From contig PCDI01000006.1 in the NCBI GenBank assembly GCA_002778195.1, positions 287,021-351,020 of the forward strand: a stretch of DNA of 64,000 nt, in the 5' to 3' direction. The DNA is from Raffaelea ambrosiae (Eukaryota; Ascomycota; Sordariomycetes; Ophiostomatales; Ophiostomataceae). Of this stretch, positions 32,775 through 43,439 are shown in pieces (position 1 is the first letter of the stretch; each line of letters opens with the position of its first letter). The notes below the pieces were generated by a model, which saw only the letters and a program-made list of their open reading frames with translations, had not been told where the DNA came from and ran no database searches. Both the position numbers and the translations under genes were made by a program.

Positions 32775-34031
32775 TCACAACCGATGTGTCAGAGTCTCGA
32801 GCAGCAGTCTCTCGTCCGGCCGCAGAAACATGGTCTCGGGGATGATCACTGCGTTGCGGGTGATGACGACTGTGTGCTTGTCGTCGTCTTCGTCGGAATG
32901 GCCATCGCCGTCCTGATGGTCGACGCTGGCCGGCACAAGAACCGTACTGCCTGGGCCATTCCTGTCACGTGCTGTGTCTGTGGCATCGATGCGGGCGCCG
33001 TTGCCGTCATCCTCTCCGGCGGTCGTGGCTTCGCTGTCCTGTCTGGTCATGGGGGCTCTGCTCGGTTGCCTCTGCGCGTCGGCAGGAAATTGGCCCTGGT
33101 CCTGTAGCCCCGGCTGCTCTTTCGTTTCCTCTGTTTCCTTTTTCTCCATCACGTCTTTTCTCTGCTTCCTTCTTCGCCGCCTCCGTCGTCGTCGTCGTCG
33201 TCGCTGCTGCCGCTGCTGCTTCCAGAACTGACCGGTCTCCTCGGGCGTCCACCAGTACAGCGGGAACTGTCGCTGCACGTTGTTGAAGAAGAGCGAAATG
33301 ATCTGCATCAACACCGCACCCAAAAGAACATGGGCCATCAGCTTCCAGCCCATGGCACGGATCTGATCGTCCGTGACAGCAATCAGCGCAGCCGCCCCGG
33401 CCGGCGGATGCACCGTGCCGGTGAGGCCCATCAGCGTCGTGGCCAGAGCCGTCGACAGTGCGCCGGCCACCCAGCGAATGCGCTCAAAGGTGTCGGTGCC
33501 AGCCAACTGGAACAGTTTGGACATGGAGACCCCCACAAAGGTCGACACTACTTTGCCAAGAACAGCGTTGCGGGGCTGCGCCAGCGGCGACTCGATGGCG
33601 TAGAACTGCAGCACGGCAGAGGCGCCGAAACTGCCCATTATGGGCACCTGGCCATTGACACGGAAGGACGAGATGCTTTCGCCGACGAGCTCGACCACTG
33701 CGACGCCGACAAAGATGCCTATGAAGCCCCAGAAGCAAATGATCAGGTTGCCGAGCGGCTGCGGTGGCGTGGTGCGGTAGCCCAAGAAGCGTGCCAGCAG
33801 CGGTGGGAGCCGGCGCAGCGGCGATGCCGGCACGAACGGGTTGAGGCAGCGGTCGAGGTCGAGTGACCAGCCCCATTTGGTTGCTGTCGACGAGCGGTAA
33901 AGGGCGCTGCGGACTGTCGAGACCTGTTCCAAGGGGCAGCCGTCGGCTTCATCGTCATCGCCGAGGCCGTCTCCCCTCTCCAGATCTGCCTGGTCGTCTT
34001 GCCCATCGTTACGGCTTAGCCCGTCATCCAT
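32775..34031 (-). CDS. HPP-family integral membrane protein
   Basis: Intronless, 418 aa from the ATG at 34031 (an earlier in-frame Met at 34100 would add 23 residues). After an acidic N-terminus, four hydrophobic segments occur between about residues 90 and 250: NLIICFWGFIGIFVGVAVVELV, a segment with IMGSFGASAVLQFYAIESPLAQPRN, RWVAGALSTALATTLMGLTG, and LMAHVLLGAVLMQIISLFF. The family hallmark TVHPPAGAAALIAV lies in the third. Some HPP proteins in plants and bacteria transport nitrite or related anions in organelles; the fungal role is unproved. A run of 12 Arg (about residue 275) from a CGT/CGC repeat is followed by a Lys/Glu-rich, probably disordered tail. Confidence 0.85.
   Translation of the reverse strand: MDDGLSRNDGQDDQADLERGDGLGDDDEADGCPLEQVSTVRSALYRSSTATKWGWSLDLDRCLNPFVPASPLRRLPPLLARFLGYRTTPPQPLGNLIICFWGFIGIFVGVAVVELVGESISSFRVNGQVPIMGSFGASAVLQFYAIESPLAQPRNAVLGKVVSTFVGVSMSKLFQLAGTDTFERIRWVAGALSTALATTLMGLTGTVHPPAGAAALIAVTDDQIRAMGWKLMAHVLLGAVLMQIISLFFNNVQRQFPLYWWTPEETGQFWKQQRQQRRRRRRRRRRRRKQRKDVMEKKETEETKEQPGLQDQGQFPADAQRQPSRAPMTRQDSEATTAGEDDGNGARIDATDTARDRNGPGSTVLVPASVDHQDGDGHSDEDDDKHTVVITRNAVIIPETMFLRPDERLLLETLTHRL
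33176..33226. repeat. trinucleotide repeat inside the HPP gene
   Basis: Interrupted CGT/CGC/CTG triplets on the plus strand, read on the minus strand as Gln and a run of 12 Arg codons. Confidence 0.75.
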
Positions 34032-35382
34032 GGCGTGTTGTGATGGCGATCTTGATTCTCCCGTAATCTCTTGGATTGCCGCCCAGTGGCGGCCAAGCAT
34101 TGGGCTTTACCAGCTTTCGCTATCGGTTGCTCTCTCTCTTTTTTTTTTTTTTTTTTTGCCTCCTGGATGAGACAGGGAATAATTGCAACGTGCACGGCAC
34201 TTCGAGTTTGGGGAGAGAGGCTTTCAGTTCAGACCATCGCATGCGGTTCGTTTGAATTGCCAGCAGTCAAGAGGCAAATTGTCTTTTGTGTAGTCATTGC
34301 AATTCCCGTGCAATCTGTATTTTGCACTTCATCCCCAATGATTTCAGCTCTACTGCCCTTCTCCAAAACGCCACATCGCAACGTTTTCCAGCGATACCGA
34401 TTAGCGATTAGGCCGGTAAATGCCGGGAAGAAATACGACAGGACTAAAGATGCCGGGTTTTCTCCATGGTGGCTAGGCCTGCATTGGGGGTCGCCGTCTA
34501 CAACAGCGCGCCTGGTAAATGCAGAAAACAGAACAAAAGTGTTAGTTATGTCAAATGTCCCCTCATCCGGTTTGGGGGTACAGCAACGCCCCAGAAGCTG
34601 GCGTAGGAATGCCAAATTCCTCTGTAATTGGCCAGTTTGTGTACGTACCCAAGAAGTTCATGTTACTTGTGACCAGAACATCAACGTCAACATCAGACTT
34701 CCAGCACTGTTAAGATCTCACGTCGTATTAGTTCAGACAGTGGATCTACTTAACATGATAAAATACAATAGAATACTCACATCTAGGAACCACACCTGTC
34801 GCCCAATGCCAATTGGAGGCAGGCAATCGCAGCCCGGGATTGTCTCTGGCATTTTTTGCAGGCAGAAGGCCAGAGGATGCGGTGGACCTGCCAACAGCCA
34901 ACGCTTGATATTATGGTGTAGGAAGGATGGTTGGTTCTGTTTCCACTAATGCTGGGGATTTGGGCGGGGTGGTAAAAAACCCCCTAGCATTATCTGGCTT
35001 GACAGTGTTGCAGAGCAGATCTATCACTGGCCGTGACCGGTTTGTTTTGTGTTCATGCCAAGCTTAGCAACACGCAAAAGGGGAACCCTCGCAGGGCTCG
35101 ACGAGTGTTCAGCCTTGCTGTCACTAGGAAGGCTCCGTCAGTCTGGTGGCCTCAGACGTGATCATTAATGTTTTGCCGAGCTGTTTATACCCACATAGCT
35201 CTTGTTAGACGGGGCGCGTCTCTGGTAAAGCCTTACGCACGAGTGTTTGGTGCTGGGAAAACCCTAAGCAGCGTTGTGTTCGTACGCACGTAGCAGTGTT
35301 GCTGAACTTGGATAATATTTTACGTGCTTGTTTCTAGCCAACCTGTTGGCTTCACAAACCTTAAAATTGCCCCGAAGATAAG
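34032..35382. other. intergenic, no gene seen
   Basis: A 19-nt T-run at 34139-34157 lies just upstream of the HPP gene. The 292-codon ORF 34071-34949 (plus) shows no motif and is broken by competing frames without splice logic. Confidence 0.45.
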
Positions 35383-35388
35383 TATAAA
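35383..35388 (+). promoter_or_regulatory. TATA box of the first Cys/His microprotein gene
   Basis: TATAAA 158 nt before the ATG at 35546, followed by a pyrimidine-rich tract and a CA-rich leader ending AAAAG before the start codon. Confidence 0.5.
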
Positions 35389-35545
35389 GGCGGCTTGCTC
35401 ATCCTTGTTTTCCAATGTTCAAAATGTTCTCTCTCCCTTCAACATACCCCATATAAGCCTGAACCACAGATCAACTTCGCAGCAATACACAGACACACAG
35501 ACACCACACGAGACAAGACACAGCCCCGGATACACCGCAGAAAAG

Positions 35546-35749
35546 ATGTGCATCTTTCGACACATCACCGACGTGTACTGCCTGTGCGGCCACGCCAAAG
35601 ACTCGGAGTCTCTGTTGCATTGCAAAATTTCACTGATGAAAAGGAAAATGTGCGCCACTCTGAGCCATCATAACGAAATAAGAAAACACCTCTGTGTATG
35701 CCCTATGTGCTCACATCCACGACCGCCACGGCCACGCGGCTGCGCTTGA
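35546..35749 (+). CDS. small Cys/His-rich protein (67 aa), copy 1
   Basis: Single exon. The frame is open further upstream, but this ATG has the A-rich context and the homology begins here. Cys are at 2, 12, 14, 26, 36, 50, 52 and 55, with His at 6, 16 and 41. The order C2-H6-T8-Y11-C14-H16-C26-C36-H41-C52-P-x-C55 is shared residue for residue with the second ORF 640 nt downstream, so coding is supported by the pair itself. The spacing suggests a compact zinc-binding fold. No signal peptide and a basic Pro/Arg tail (PRPPRPRGCA). Fungal genomes carry poorly described short proteins starting MC-x3-H; function unknown. Confidence 0.65.
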   Translation: MCIFRHITDVYCLCGHAKDSESLLHCKISLMKRKMCATLSHHNEIRKHLCVCPMCSHPRPPRPRGCA

Positions 35750-36388
35750 AGGAAAATGGACTTATTTTGGCGTTGTTCAATCCTGATTGGGCTTGCTTTT
35801 GTGTTTCTGTTTTGAATTAGATATAGAAACAAAACTGTGGCTAAATAAGAATAGCACACAAAAGAGAAAAAAATTCTCACAGCGTATCAAGAAAAGGAGT
35901 AACCCAACGGTATCAATAGTGATGGAATAACACGTGAGTTACCTGTTCTTACCTCAAGCATATTTTGTTCCAATAAAGCTTCGCCTACAGCACAATATCG
36001 CTGTTTATTCTACCTCGTAGACCATAGGCCGATGGGCATGGTCGCTTCCGTGGCCAGCTGTTCATCGAAGCCCCATCGTGAACAAGCGCATCGCAACCCA
36101 CCCCCCAGTTGCAAGACAGGATTCATTGACCTGCCGCTCTAATGATGTCATTACACAATGCCTGTTTGCGGCGACGAACAACTCCATGAACAACACCCAG
36201 CCTCAATTAAAAGTATTTATACACCAGTTTCCGATCCGAGTTGGCTGCTCCTTTTGTGAAATGCTTTGGAACCTCTGCAATAGTTTGACATACTACCGAT
36301 TCCAAGAAAAAAACGACAATCAGTTTAAAACAGCATACTTATTCACATTACAACCATTACATCCCCAGGGCAAAAACAGAGAAACAAA
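35750..36388. other. spacer between the two microprotein genes
   Basis: AT-rich, no ORF of interest. It holds the TATA-like sequence of the second copy (TATTTATA, 36213-36220). Confidence 0.5.
36213..36220 (+). promoter_or_regulatory. TATA-like box of the second Cys/His microprotein gene
   Basis: TATTTATA about 169 nt before the ATG at 36389, nearly the same distance as in copy 1. Confidence 0.45.
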
Positions 36389-36568
36389 ATGTGCGTTTAC
36401 GAGCACGTTACGGAAATCTACTTGATGTGCTGCCACCCCATCAACACGGACACTTTATTTTGGTGTTCGAGAGCATTGGCAAGTATGTCCCCTTGTACCA
36501 CAGCCAAGCACGAATACCAAACAGTGGAATACGATGCAGAGTGTCCTGATTGCGACGGCGATGATTGA
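36389..36568 (+). CDS. small Cys/His-rich protein (59 aa), copy 2
   Basis: A 60-codon ORF (ATG 36389, TGA 36566-36568), preceded by ACAAA. It aligns with copy 1 over its first 55 residues without any gap: C2, H6, T8, Y11, C14, H16, L23, C26, L30, C36, T38, H41, C52, P53 and C55 are all kept, although most other residues differ. That pattern (invariant Cys/His, diverged rest) argues for two functional paralogues under structural constraint. Copy 2 lacks Cys12 and Cys50, gains Cys15, and has an acidic tail (DCDGDD) instead of copy 1's basic tail. No signal peptide. Function unknown. Confidence 0.65.
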   Translation: MCVYEHVTEIYLMCCHPINTDTLFWCSRALASMSPCTTAKHEYQTVEYDAECPDCDGDD

Positions 36569-37476
36569 TTCTGGTATTTTTTTTTGGAACGGGCTCTGTT
36601 CCATAAATAAAGATGTAGACAATTCTATTAAGACCACTGTCCATTGTTCGGACCTCCAAATTTCAAATATTAACTTCAGACCAACTAAAAAATGTTGAAA
36701 TGATGAATGAATCACAGCCCCTTGCCCCCCCCCCCCACAACCATAGTTCCGCACGCAAAACCAACTGCAACGGGGTCCAGTGTATATTGGCTCGCCTCCA
36801 AATGACCGACTGCCACGGCCTTATCCCCCCGCTCCGCCAATAAGTCCTACCACGGAAAAGAGTGTTCTGAATGCTTGAGCATGTTTTTCAGATCTCAAAG
36901 GGCAGAAGCCGGGCTTGGTAAGACCATTACTATGCCTTGGCAGAACGGTAGCCGGGTCTCTTATCTCGGCTGGTTCACTGTCGCAACACCAAACTGCCGG
37001 CCCCAGGCGATGCATGATAAGAGACGCTTTCCCTTGTGCAGGAGTCACATGATGTGCACCCTCCTTTCTCTCGTCCTCAACCGCAGGGCGATACGATAAA
37101 AGCATAGACAGAGAAGCATGCAACAGGCGACACTGAATTCCTAGAGCTTTTCGGGTTAGCTAAAGAAGCAAAGTTTGATTATGATTATGACGTTGACTGG
37201 ATACCCTATGAGAACATCTGTCGAAATGTTGCGCAATCAATATTGAGGGGTTAGATAGCGTTCCGTCATGCCTGTACTGATATATGTAGGGATATCAGAC
37301 TTCTGATTATCAATAGTAGGGATGCAGGTTCCGAAGTAGTGGGCGGTTATCTGGAGACGTAGCAGCGTGTTGTAGACAGCTGATGTCCCTTCTTATCTAT
37401 ACGTGGCCCTCCGAGACCCTCTTCTCCGTCGTGTTCTGACCTCCAAAACTCATACCATTTCCGACGTATTGCGATC
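36569..37476. other. intergenic, no gene seen
   Basis: A C-run at 36726-36736. The 3' 300 bases are the promoter of the MFS transporter gene; no strong element recognised. Confidence 0.45.
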
Positions 37477-39559
37477 ATGGCCACCACAGTTTCAGTCGAA
37501 GGGCAGATTGCCCCGGCCCTGGCTGCGGGAAATACGCCTCCCAAAAACGAGTTTACCATCGAAGAGGTGCCTGTCCCGGGCCGCCAGAACATGCACTATG
37601 TCAACCGTAATGCGGACGAACCTTTGCCGGATTCGGACTTGAAGGAGATCACCGGGTATGATGCTGAGCTCATGGGAGCCCGTGCCACGCTCACAACCGA
37701 AGAGGAGAAGAAGCTCATGCGGCGCGTTGACTGGCACCTTCTGCCTCTTATGGCTGTGATCTACATGTTGAAGACTGTCGATGCTGCCAATGCAAGTTCA
37801 TTTATCTTTGATGGATACACCTTCCTATGGTCATGGGTAGTGCTTCGACTGACAAGGCATTTTCTACCAGATCTCATATGCACTTACTATGGACAAGGGC
37901 ACGCCCCAGAATGTTCTCACAGATCTCGGCATGACCAAGAATCAGTACAATCTGGTGACGACCATGTACTATGTGAGTGTATTCTAGTGGATCTTCAAGT
38001 GCTGAATTGCATACGATGACCATTCAACTAACCTGGGTTCAAGATCCCGTATATTCTCGCTGAAGCTCCGTCCAACCTTATCTTGAAGAAAGTTCGGCCA
38101 TCTGTATGGCAGGCTCGTATTCAGGCAAGTCCCGAGCAGCTATGCCAGACCCTCGACATAGATATTAATGCCTTTCGGATTCTCATGGCAGGTCTCGTGG
38201 GGAATTGTGCTATGCTGCCATGCCGCTGTTGTCAACCGACAAGGGCTGTACACTGTCCGTTTCTTCCTGGGTCTGTTTGAGGCCGGTCTCTGGCCCGGCA
38301 TGCTTGTGCACCTGTGTTACTGGTACCGCCCTGACGAGATTGCCCCTCGAGTCGTTATCGTGACTCTTCTCGGCAACTTCAGCACTGTGATCAGCGGTTT
38401 GCTGGCCTTTGGATTCAACGGCGTGTACGCCCGTGGCATAGCTGGCTGGAAATGGTACGTTTTATGCCATTTTGTGCTTTTATAACGTGTGAGACAAACA
38501 CGTAGGCTGATTCTCCCCCTAGGCTCATTTTGACCGAGGGAGTCTTTACGGTTTTGCTGGGCATTTTCACCTACTTTTTCCTGCCTGATTGTAAGTCGAG
38601 TTCAGCAATCCAGTCTTGGGACCACGCCAATATATGCTAACAAACTGCAGTTGCCTCCAATTCGTCTTGGCTGTCGGAGCGAGAAAAGGCATTCATTCAG
38701 GCCCGCCTGCCGCGAAACTCTCCTCGTGCCTCTGAATCCGACTTCGATATGGGCCAGTTCATAGCAACACTAAAGAACACAAAAGTCTGGCTCTTTCTTA
38801 TGTGCTGGGCGTTCTACACCATTGGCACCACTGGTTTGTCGTTCTACCAGCCTACCGTCATTGCCAATCTTGGTTTCACGTAGGTCTTGCAAAACTATTT
38901 GCATCTACCACCACAGCATGCTGACGTGACTATGTTTGCTAGATCTTTGGGCACATCGTTCATCCTGAATATTCCATCTGCCATATTCGCTGTGGTCTTG
39001 ACAATCGTGTTTGGCATCTTTGCCGATACAGGTCGTATTCCCCAACCAGCCATCCCACTTGGTTTCATGATTGTTCTCGAGGCCTGCTACGGCGTTCTGT
39101 ATGCGTTCCCCAACAACGGCGGCGTGTATGCTGCGACGATTATTGCGGGTGGTTTCTCGACTGCATGGTAGGTTTTGTCTTTCTGCTTAGTATTAGGCGA
39201 CATGTACTAAGAGCAGTTGCAGGTACACCATGATGTGGCCCTGGCGTGTGCAGACTGTCGAGGGAGCCACTGGCTCTGCTTTTGCTATTGCTTTTGCGAA
39301 CAGTTACGGCCAGATTGGAGGTGCCGTGGGTTCACAGCTGTTCAACTCTCGCTATGCACCTCATTATACGACATCGTTTGGCATCGCGATGGGCTTCATT
39401 GGAGGGGCTATTCTCATGAATCTGATTACCTGGTCCGTTACGTGGAAAGTGGACGTTGACACTCGAAAGCTGAAGCGTATCCGGAAGGCTGCAGCCAAGG
39501 CGAACCAGGCTGTGCTGGACGATGTTGATATCCATTTGTACGACAGGAAGATCAACTAA
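37477..39559 (+). CDS. MFS transporter, anion:cation symporter (Dal5/allantoate permease-like)
   Basis: Eight exons: 37477-37791, 37871-37972, 38044-38124, 38192-38454, 38523-38587, 38651-38879, 38943-39167, 39223-39559; 538 aa. Introns 1 and 3 start with GC (GCAAGT) and the other five with GT; the GC sites are required to keep the family sequence in frame. The first membrane segment is LLPLMAVIYMLKTVDAAN followed by ISYALTMDKG; YNLVTTMYYIPYILAEAPSNLILKKVRPSVW and RFFLGLFEAGLWPGMLVHLCYWY are ACS-family signatures, and the second half holds GGAVGSQLF and FGIAMGFIGGAILMNL. Plasma-membrane uptake of a small organic anion is expected. It neighbours the homogentisate cluster and could bring in an aromatic or other acid; that is inference. 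Confidence 0.92.
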
Positions 39560-39825
39560 GCGGTTCTCGACACATTGACTTTCGGTGTGTTAAACTGGTC
39601 AGTTCTTGGTGAGGCAAACAACGGGAACGCTATATAAACAATCGAATCGAGAGACATGTGGGCTATATCACAGCAGAGTAAGCCAGGCAAAGGCTTGCTG
39701 AGCAGTTTAAAGATATAAAACATCCACCCACCCATAAATAAGTAAACAAACAACTTATCTAGCGGCTATGCTAGCGTGGTAAGTTGTAACTACGTATTTA
39801 AACTTTACTTACGCCTACATATTTC

Positions 39826-39944
39826 ACGTACGGCCATAGATACTGGAAAGCACGGGATCCCGTCCGCTCTCCCCTAGTTAAACCAGTAATCGGCGGATTA
39901 GTAGTTGGGTCGGTGACGACCAGCGAATACCCGCTGCTGTACGT
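39826..39944 (+). rRNA. 5S ribosomal RNA
   Basis: 119 nt from ACGTACGGCCATAG to CTGCTGTACGT, followed by T9 as terminator. It differs from the copy at 6108-6226 only in helix I, where G:C in ACGTAC/GTACGT replaces A:T in ACATAC/GTATGT, a compensating change. All conserved 5S blocks (CCCGTCCGCTC, TTAGTAGTTGGGT, ACCAGCGAATAC) are present. It lies between the convergent MFS and P450 genes. Confidence 0.94.
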
Positions 39945-40181
39945 TTTTTTTTTGTGTTTTTGGTGACTTTTGTGGATATTATTTTTGCCCTAATATACCC
40001 GTATGTGATTTGTTTTTGAGATTTTATTTCTTTCTTGCTCGGTTTAATTTAGCTCATTTTGTTTTCGTTTTACAGTGACGGTATACCTGGAAGTATCATA
40101 AAATTTTATCGCGTAGTAAATATTAGGAGAGTGCAATATGAGAATACAAATTGACAGAGATTCCTTGGCCATGCTATTCAC

Positions 40182-41939
40182 TTATAGCGATTTTGTACGC
40201 TCCTGGCTCTCGGCGATCCATGCCCTAAGAAGCTCGGGGTCGCGTGCCCTAAGGCCGATCTTGAACGGCTTCGGCTCCGTAGTGAGTGCGGTCGGGATAG
40301 AGTTACACTCCATCGCGTCCAGAACAGGGTAGTCAGCCGGGTTTCTGGGCGGGTGGATGGTAAAGGCTGTGATGATGCGGATGAAGGCCGTGTACAGCTC
40401 CCTGTTGGCGAGGTGAGACCCTGCACACATGCGGGACCCGGCGCCGTAGCCGTAGTGCGGCGTGCCCTCGACCTCGTCGTTGAGATACCGCTCAGGGATG
40501 AACTTTTCTGGTTCTTTGAAGTGGCTCTCGTCGTAGTCCGCAGCCCAAGCGTTCTGCGTGGTCAGCTGTCATTCTCGAGGGCACTATCGTTCTTTCCTGC
40601 CCACTTCTTTGCTACTTACCATGAAGAAGGTTGTGTTCGCCGGAATGACGGATTTCCCCCAGTTGATGTCCCGGATACTCTTGCGCGGTAAGCAGATGGG
40701 AATCACCGTCCAGAAACGGAGTACCTCTTTCACAAAGGCCGTGATGTACGGCACCTTCTCCTCGACAAGGCACTTTTCCCAGGCGTCATGATTCGGGTAG
40801 ACTTTCAAGATTTCTTCGTAAGCCGTCTCCTGGATACGCTGACCATCTTCCGAGCACAAATAGGCCAGGCCCATGACCAGGTTTCCAGGAACAGTGTCCA
40901 GCCCGGCCGAGACCATGGTCAGACAGAGACTCTTGATCTCGGCTAGAGAGAAAGCAGACGTCAGTTTCTGGCTACCGCCCACAGGTGTCTGCCAAGTCAA
41001 GCTAGGCTGGCGTGCTCACCATCATTCAGTTTAGCATCGGGATCCTTGAGAATGTTGCCCGTGATACATGGCTTGTCCGTGCCGTCCGCAATGCTCTTCT
41101 TGAGGAGGTCGAGCAAGTGTGTGAGGTATGTGTCGCGGCGAACGCGGAATTCATCGGCCTCGGTGTTGGTCTTTGAGAAGAGACGCAGGAGCGGGATGTA
41201 GTCCTGCCAGTTGTTGCTCGTGCTTCGAAAGTTGGACACGCCGCGCTCGACGGCGACGATCTCCTGCAGCAAAGTGTCCTGCACGTTGCCCTCAATGCGG
41301 ATTCCGTAGTTGAGTGTGAGGCTGGTGTTGAGCGCATAACGCTGAAAGTACGGAATGGGGCTGATATCCACCGTGCCAGTCTTGCTGTCCTCGAGCATCT
41401 CAGAAATGCTCGTGGTCGCCTCCAGATCAATGATGGGCATGTACGACTGCACAGCCGGTCGGTTCAGTGCCGTGGCTGCGGCCTTGCGCCGGCGTTTGCA
41501 TGACTCGTCCCAGGGAGAGGTGCCGATGGTGAAGCCCTGCGAGCTGGACACGACGCTGTGAAAGGTGTGGAAGGTCGGACGGGAAATAAGGGCAGACTGC
41601 TCCTTCAGCCACAGCTGCCGCACGGAGTCGAAGCTATTGGCGAACACGATTCTCTATCGAGTGGGAGACATTCAGGTCAGTGGGCTACCTCAAGTCGTGC
41701 TCTCGCGGTGACTGTCCGGGTACCTTGTTTCCTAAGCGGACCTGGAATACTGGCCCATACTTCTTGGCCCATTCGGCAGCTACCTTGGCATGGTTTTCCC
41801 CCAGCTGCAACAGGTTTCCAAATATAGGTACCCCCGGGATCTCGGGGAGATTCTTGATCTTGGGTGTGTCTGTTGCGTTGAGGTAGCGCCACAGCACCAC
41901 CAGCCCGGATAGGATGACAAAGACAACGGCGTAACCCAT
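40182..41939 (-). CDS. cytochrome P450, CYP504-like (phenylacetate/3-hydroxyphenylacetate hydroxylase type)
   Basis: Four exons: 41724-41939, 41020-41653, 40620-40942, 40182-40553; 514 aa from MGYAVVFV (an in-frame Met 15 codons earlier is possible). The N-terminal anchor YAVVFVILSGLVVLWRYL is followed by LPEIPGVPIFGNLLQLG. SSSQGFTIGTSPWDESCKRRRKAAATALNRPAVQSYMP closely fits CYP504. The oxygen-binding helix is AEIKSLCLTMVSAGLDTVPGN, ExxR is KEVLRFW, and the heme loop is YGYGAGSRMCAG with Cys434. CYP504 enzymes hydroxylate phenylacetate (PhacA) or 3-hydroxyphenylacetate (PhacB), leading to homogentisate, in the ER. The downstream homogentisate dioxygenase on the same strand supports this. A or B type is not decided here. 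Confidence 0.88.
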
Positions 41940-42740
41940 GTCGCAGCACGTATCGAGCGTTTTGTGAATCTGGTAGAAAAACAAATATCAAAGCAAAGAA
42001 CGGAAGTGACAGCTCCAGTTAGCCTAGACAACGATAACTCGTGAGCAGTTCGACGAGACGGACGTCTCAGTAAAAGTTGGCAATGGTTTTAATACCGAGG
42101 TCTGCTCTGTCCACAAGCATGACACCCCACGGTGTAGCCGACCTGCATTCTTCCATGCCTACTGTGTCTCTCCCCCCGCGTGTAAGGCATACCGTGTAAC
42201 GGAATGCCAACGGAACGGCCGTGGGAGGGCGGCGGAACGGTGTTCCGTCTGCCTTTGGCTGTGATGTACTCCGCTTTCCCCGCAAAAACACATCTTGGTG
42301 CTGCGGCACATGGTCTAGCAAGGGCCACCTCTCTGCTGGTCTTTTGGTAAGCCTTCTTTGTGATTGGTTTCCCAGACCATGATGCAGAGTTGTCGACTTT
42401 CATATGAGAATGGTGTTTTATACATCGAGTTGGAGTGCTGGCGATCGGCTCGCCTCGCACGGAACTGAAGTCAGTCGGCCTATGATCCACGTGCCCATTA
42501 GCAAATCGACAGACGGGGCTTTACTAAGTGGAATCACAGGGGATAACGAGCATGTGTGAGCGTTAAATCTGGAGGAATGGGCTTCCATGTTTCCACGCTT
42601 AAACATTGGGAAGCAAGAGCAAGAAAAAAATAAAAAAACGACGACGACGACGACGAGACAGACAAGACAAAGAGGAAAAAAGGAGAAAAAGGCAATCAAC
42701 CAAAAAAAAAAAAAAAAACAGCCTTGAGTGGCAAAATATA
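41940..42740. other. intergenic, no gene seen
   Basis: Promoter side of the P450 gene. A 16-nt A-run lies at 42703-42718, just after the tRNA-Gln gene on the minus strand. CGA triplets at 42640-42656. Confidence 0.5.
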
Positions 42741-42830
42741 AGGTCCTGCCCGGACTCGAACCGGGGCTCTTGGAAGTTGGAATTTTGCAGTAATCAGAAT
42801 CCAATGTCCTAACCGCTAGACTACAGGACC
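42741..42830 (-). tRNA. tRNA-Gln (CTG), intron-containing
   Basis: Minus strand: acceptor GGTCCTG/CAGGACC, D-arm GTCTAGCGGTTAGGAC, anticodon stem TTGGA/TCCAA with loop containing CTG, T-arm CCCGG TTCGAGT CCGGG. An intron of about 18 nt (beginning TTACTG) sits one base 3' of the anticodon, the standard position. The sequence type is eukaryotic tRNA-Gln. Confidence 0.9.
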
Positions 42831-43337
42831 GTTGTTTGAACAACGAGTGGATTTTAGTGCTTCTGACGGTTTTGACTGTGGAGCTTACTCTTTATCCCTC
42901 GCCGTTTGACATTTCAGACGACTTGATCATGGCAAGTAAGTGTATTGGCCGTGCTGTCGGCTTTTGTAGAAAAAAACATAACTAGTCTGTAGTCTGAAAT
43001 CCACATGGGCTTTTTATTTGAAACAGGCGCCTTAATTAGTCGCCGTAGGTCTTACAGTACTTCTGACTTGGACTCAGCATACTTTGTGTGGAGATATTCC
43101 AAGCGACAGTCCTACTCCCGTAACTTTTACAGCACGTTCTTAGCAAAAAAGATAGCCCATTTCAGGGAATGGGGGGGACTCTCTCACATCCATAGATTAG
43201 TTTTCGTAAAACTATATGCAGACGTGGGAAAAAAAAAAAAAAATAAATAAATAACAACTCAAACGCAAAAAAACCCGAAAAGTAAGGACGGGAACAATTG
43301 GGGGTTTGCGAAAAAAAAATCGAGCAAAAAATTAAAG
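42831..43337. other. intergenic, no gene seen
   Basis: Between the two tRNA genes. AT-rich with A-runs at 43229-43243 and 43311-43319, the latter close to the tRNA-Cys 3' end. Confidence 0.5.
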
Positions 43338-43410
43338 AGGGATCTGTCGGGATCGAACCAACGACCTTGAGATCTGCAATCTCACGCTACTACCACTGAG
43401 CTAAGACCCC
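43338..43410 (-). tRNA. tRNA-Cys (GCA)
   Basis: 73 nt on the minus strand: acceptor GGGGTCT/AGATCCC with discriminator T, D-arm GCTCAGTGGTAGTAGC, anticodon stem TGAGA/TCTCA with loop TTGCAGA (anticodon GCA), T-arm CGTTGG TTCGATC CCGAC. No intron. Confidence 0.9.
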
Positions 43411-43439
43411 GCTTTGTTGAGTTTAATCGGGCCTAAAAA

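Noticed and set aside
34071..34949. 292-codon plus ORF
   Set aside because: Begins inside the HPP promoter T-run and has no family features.
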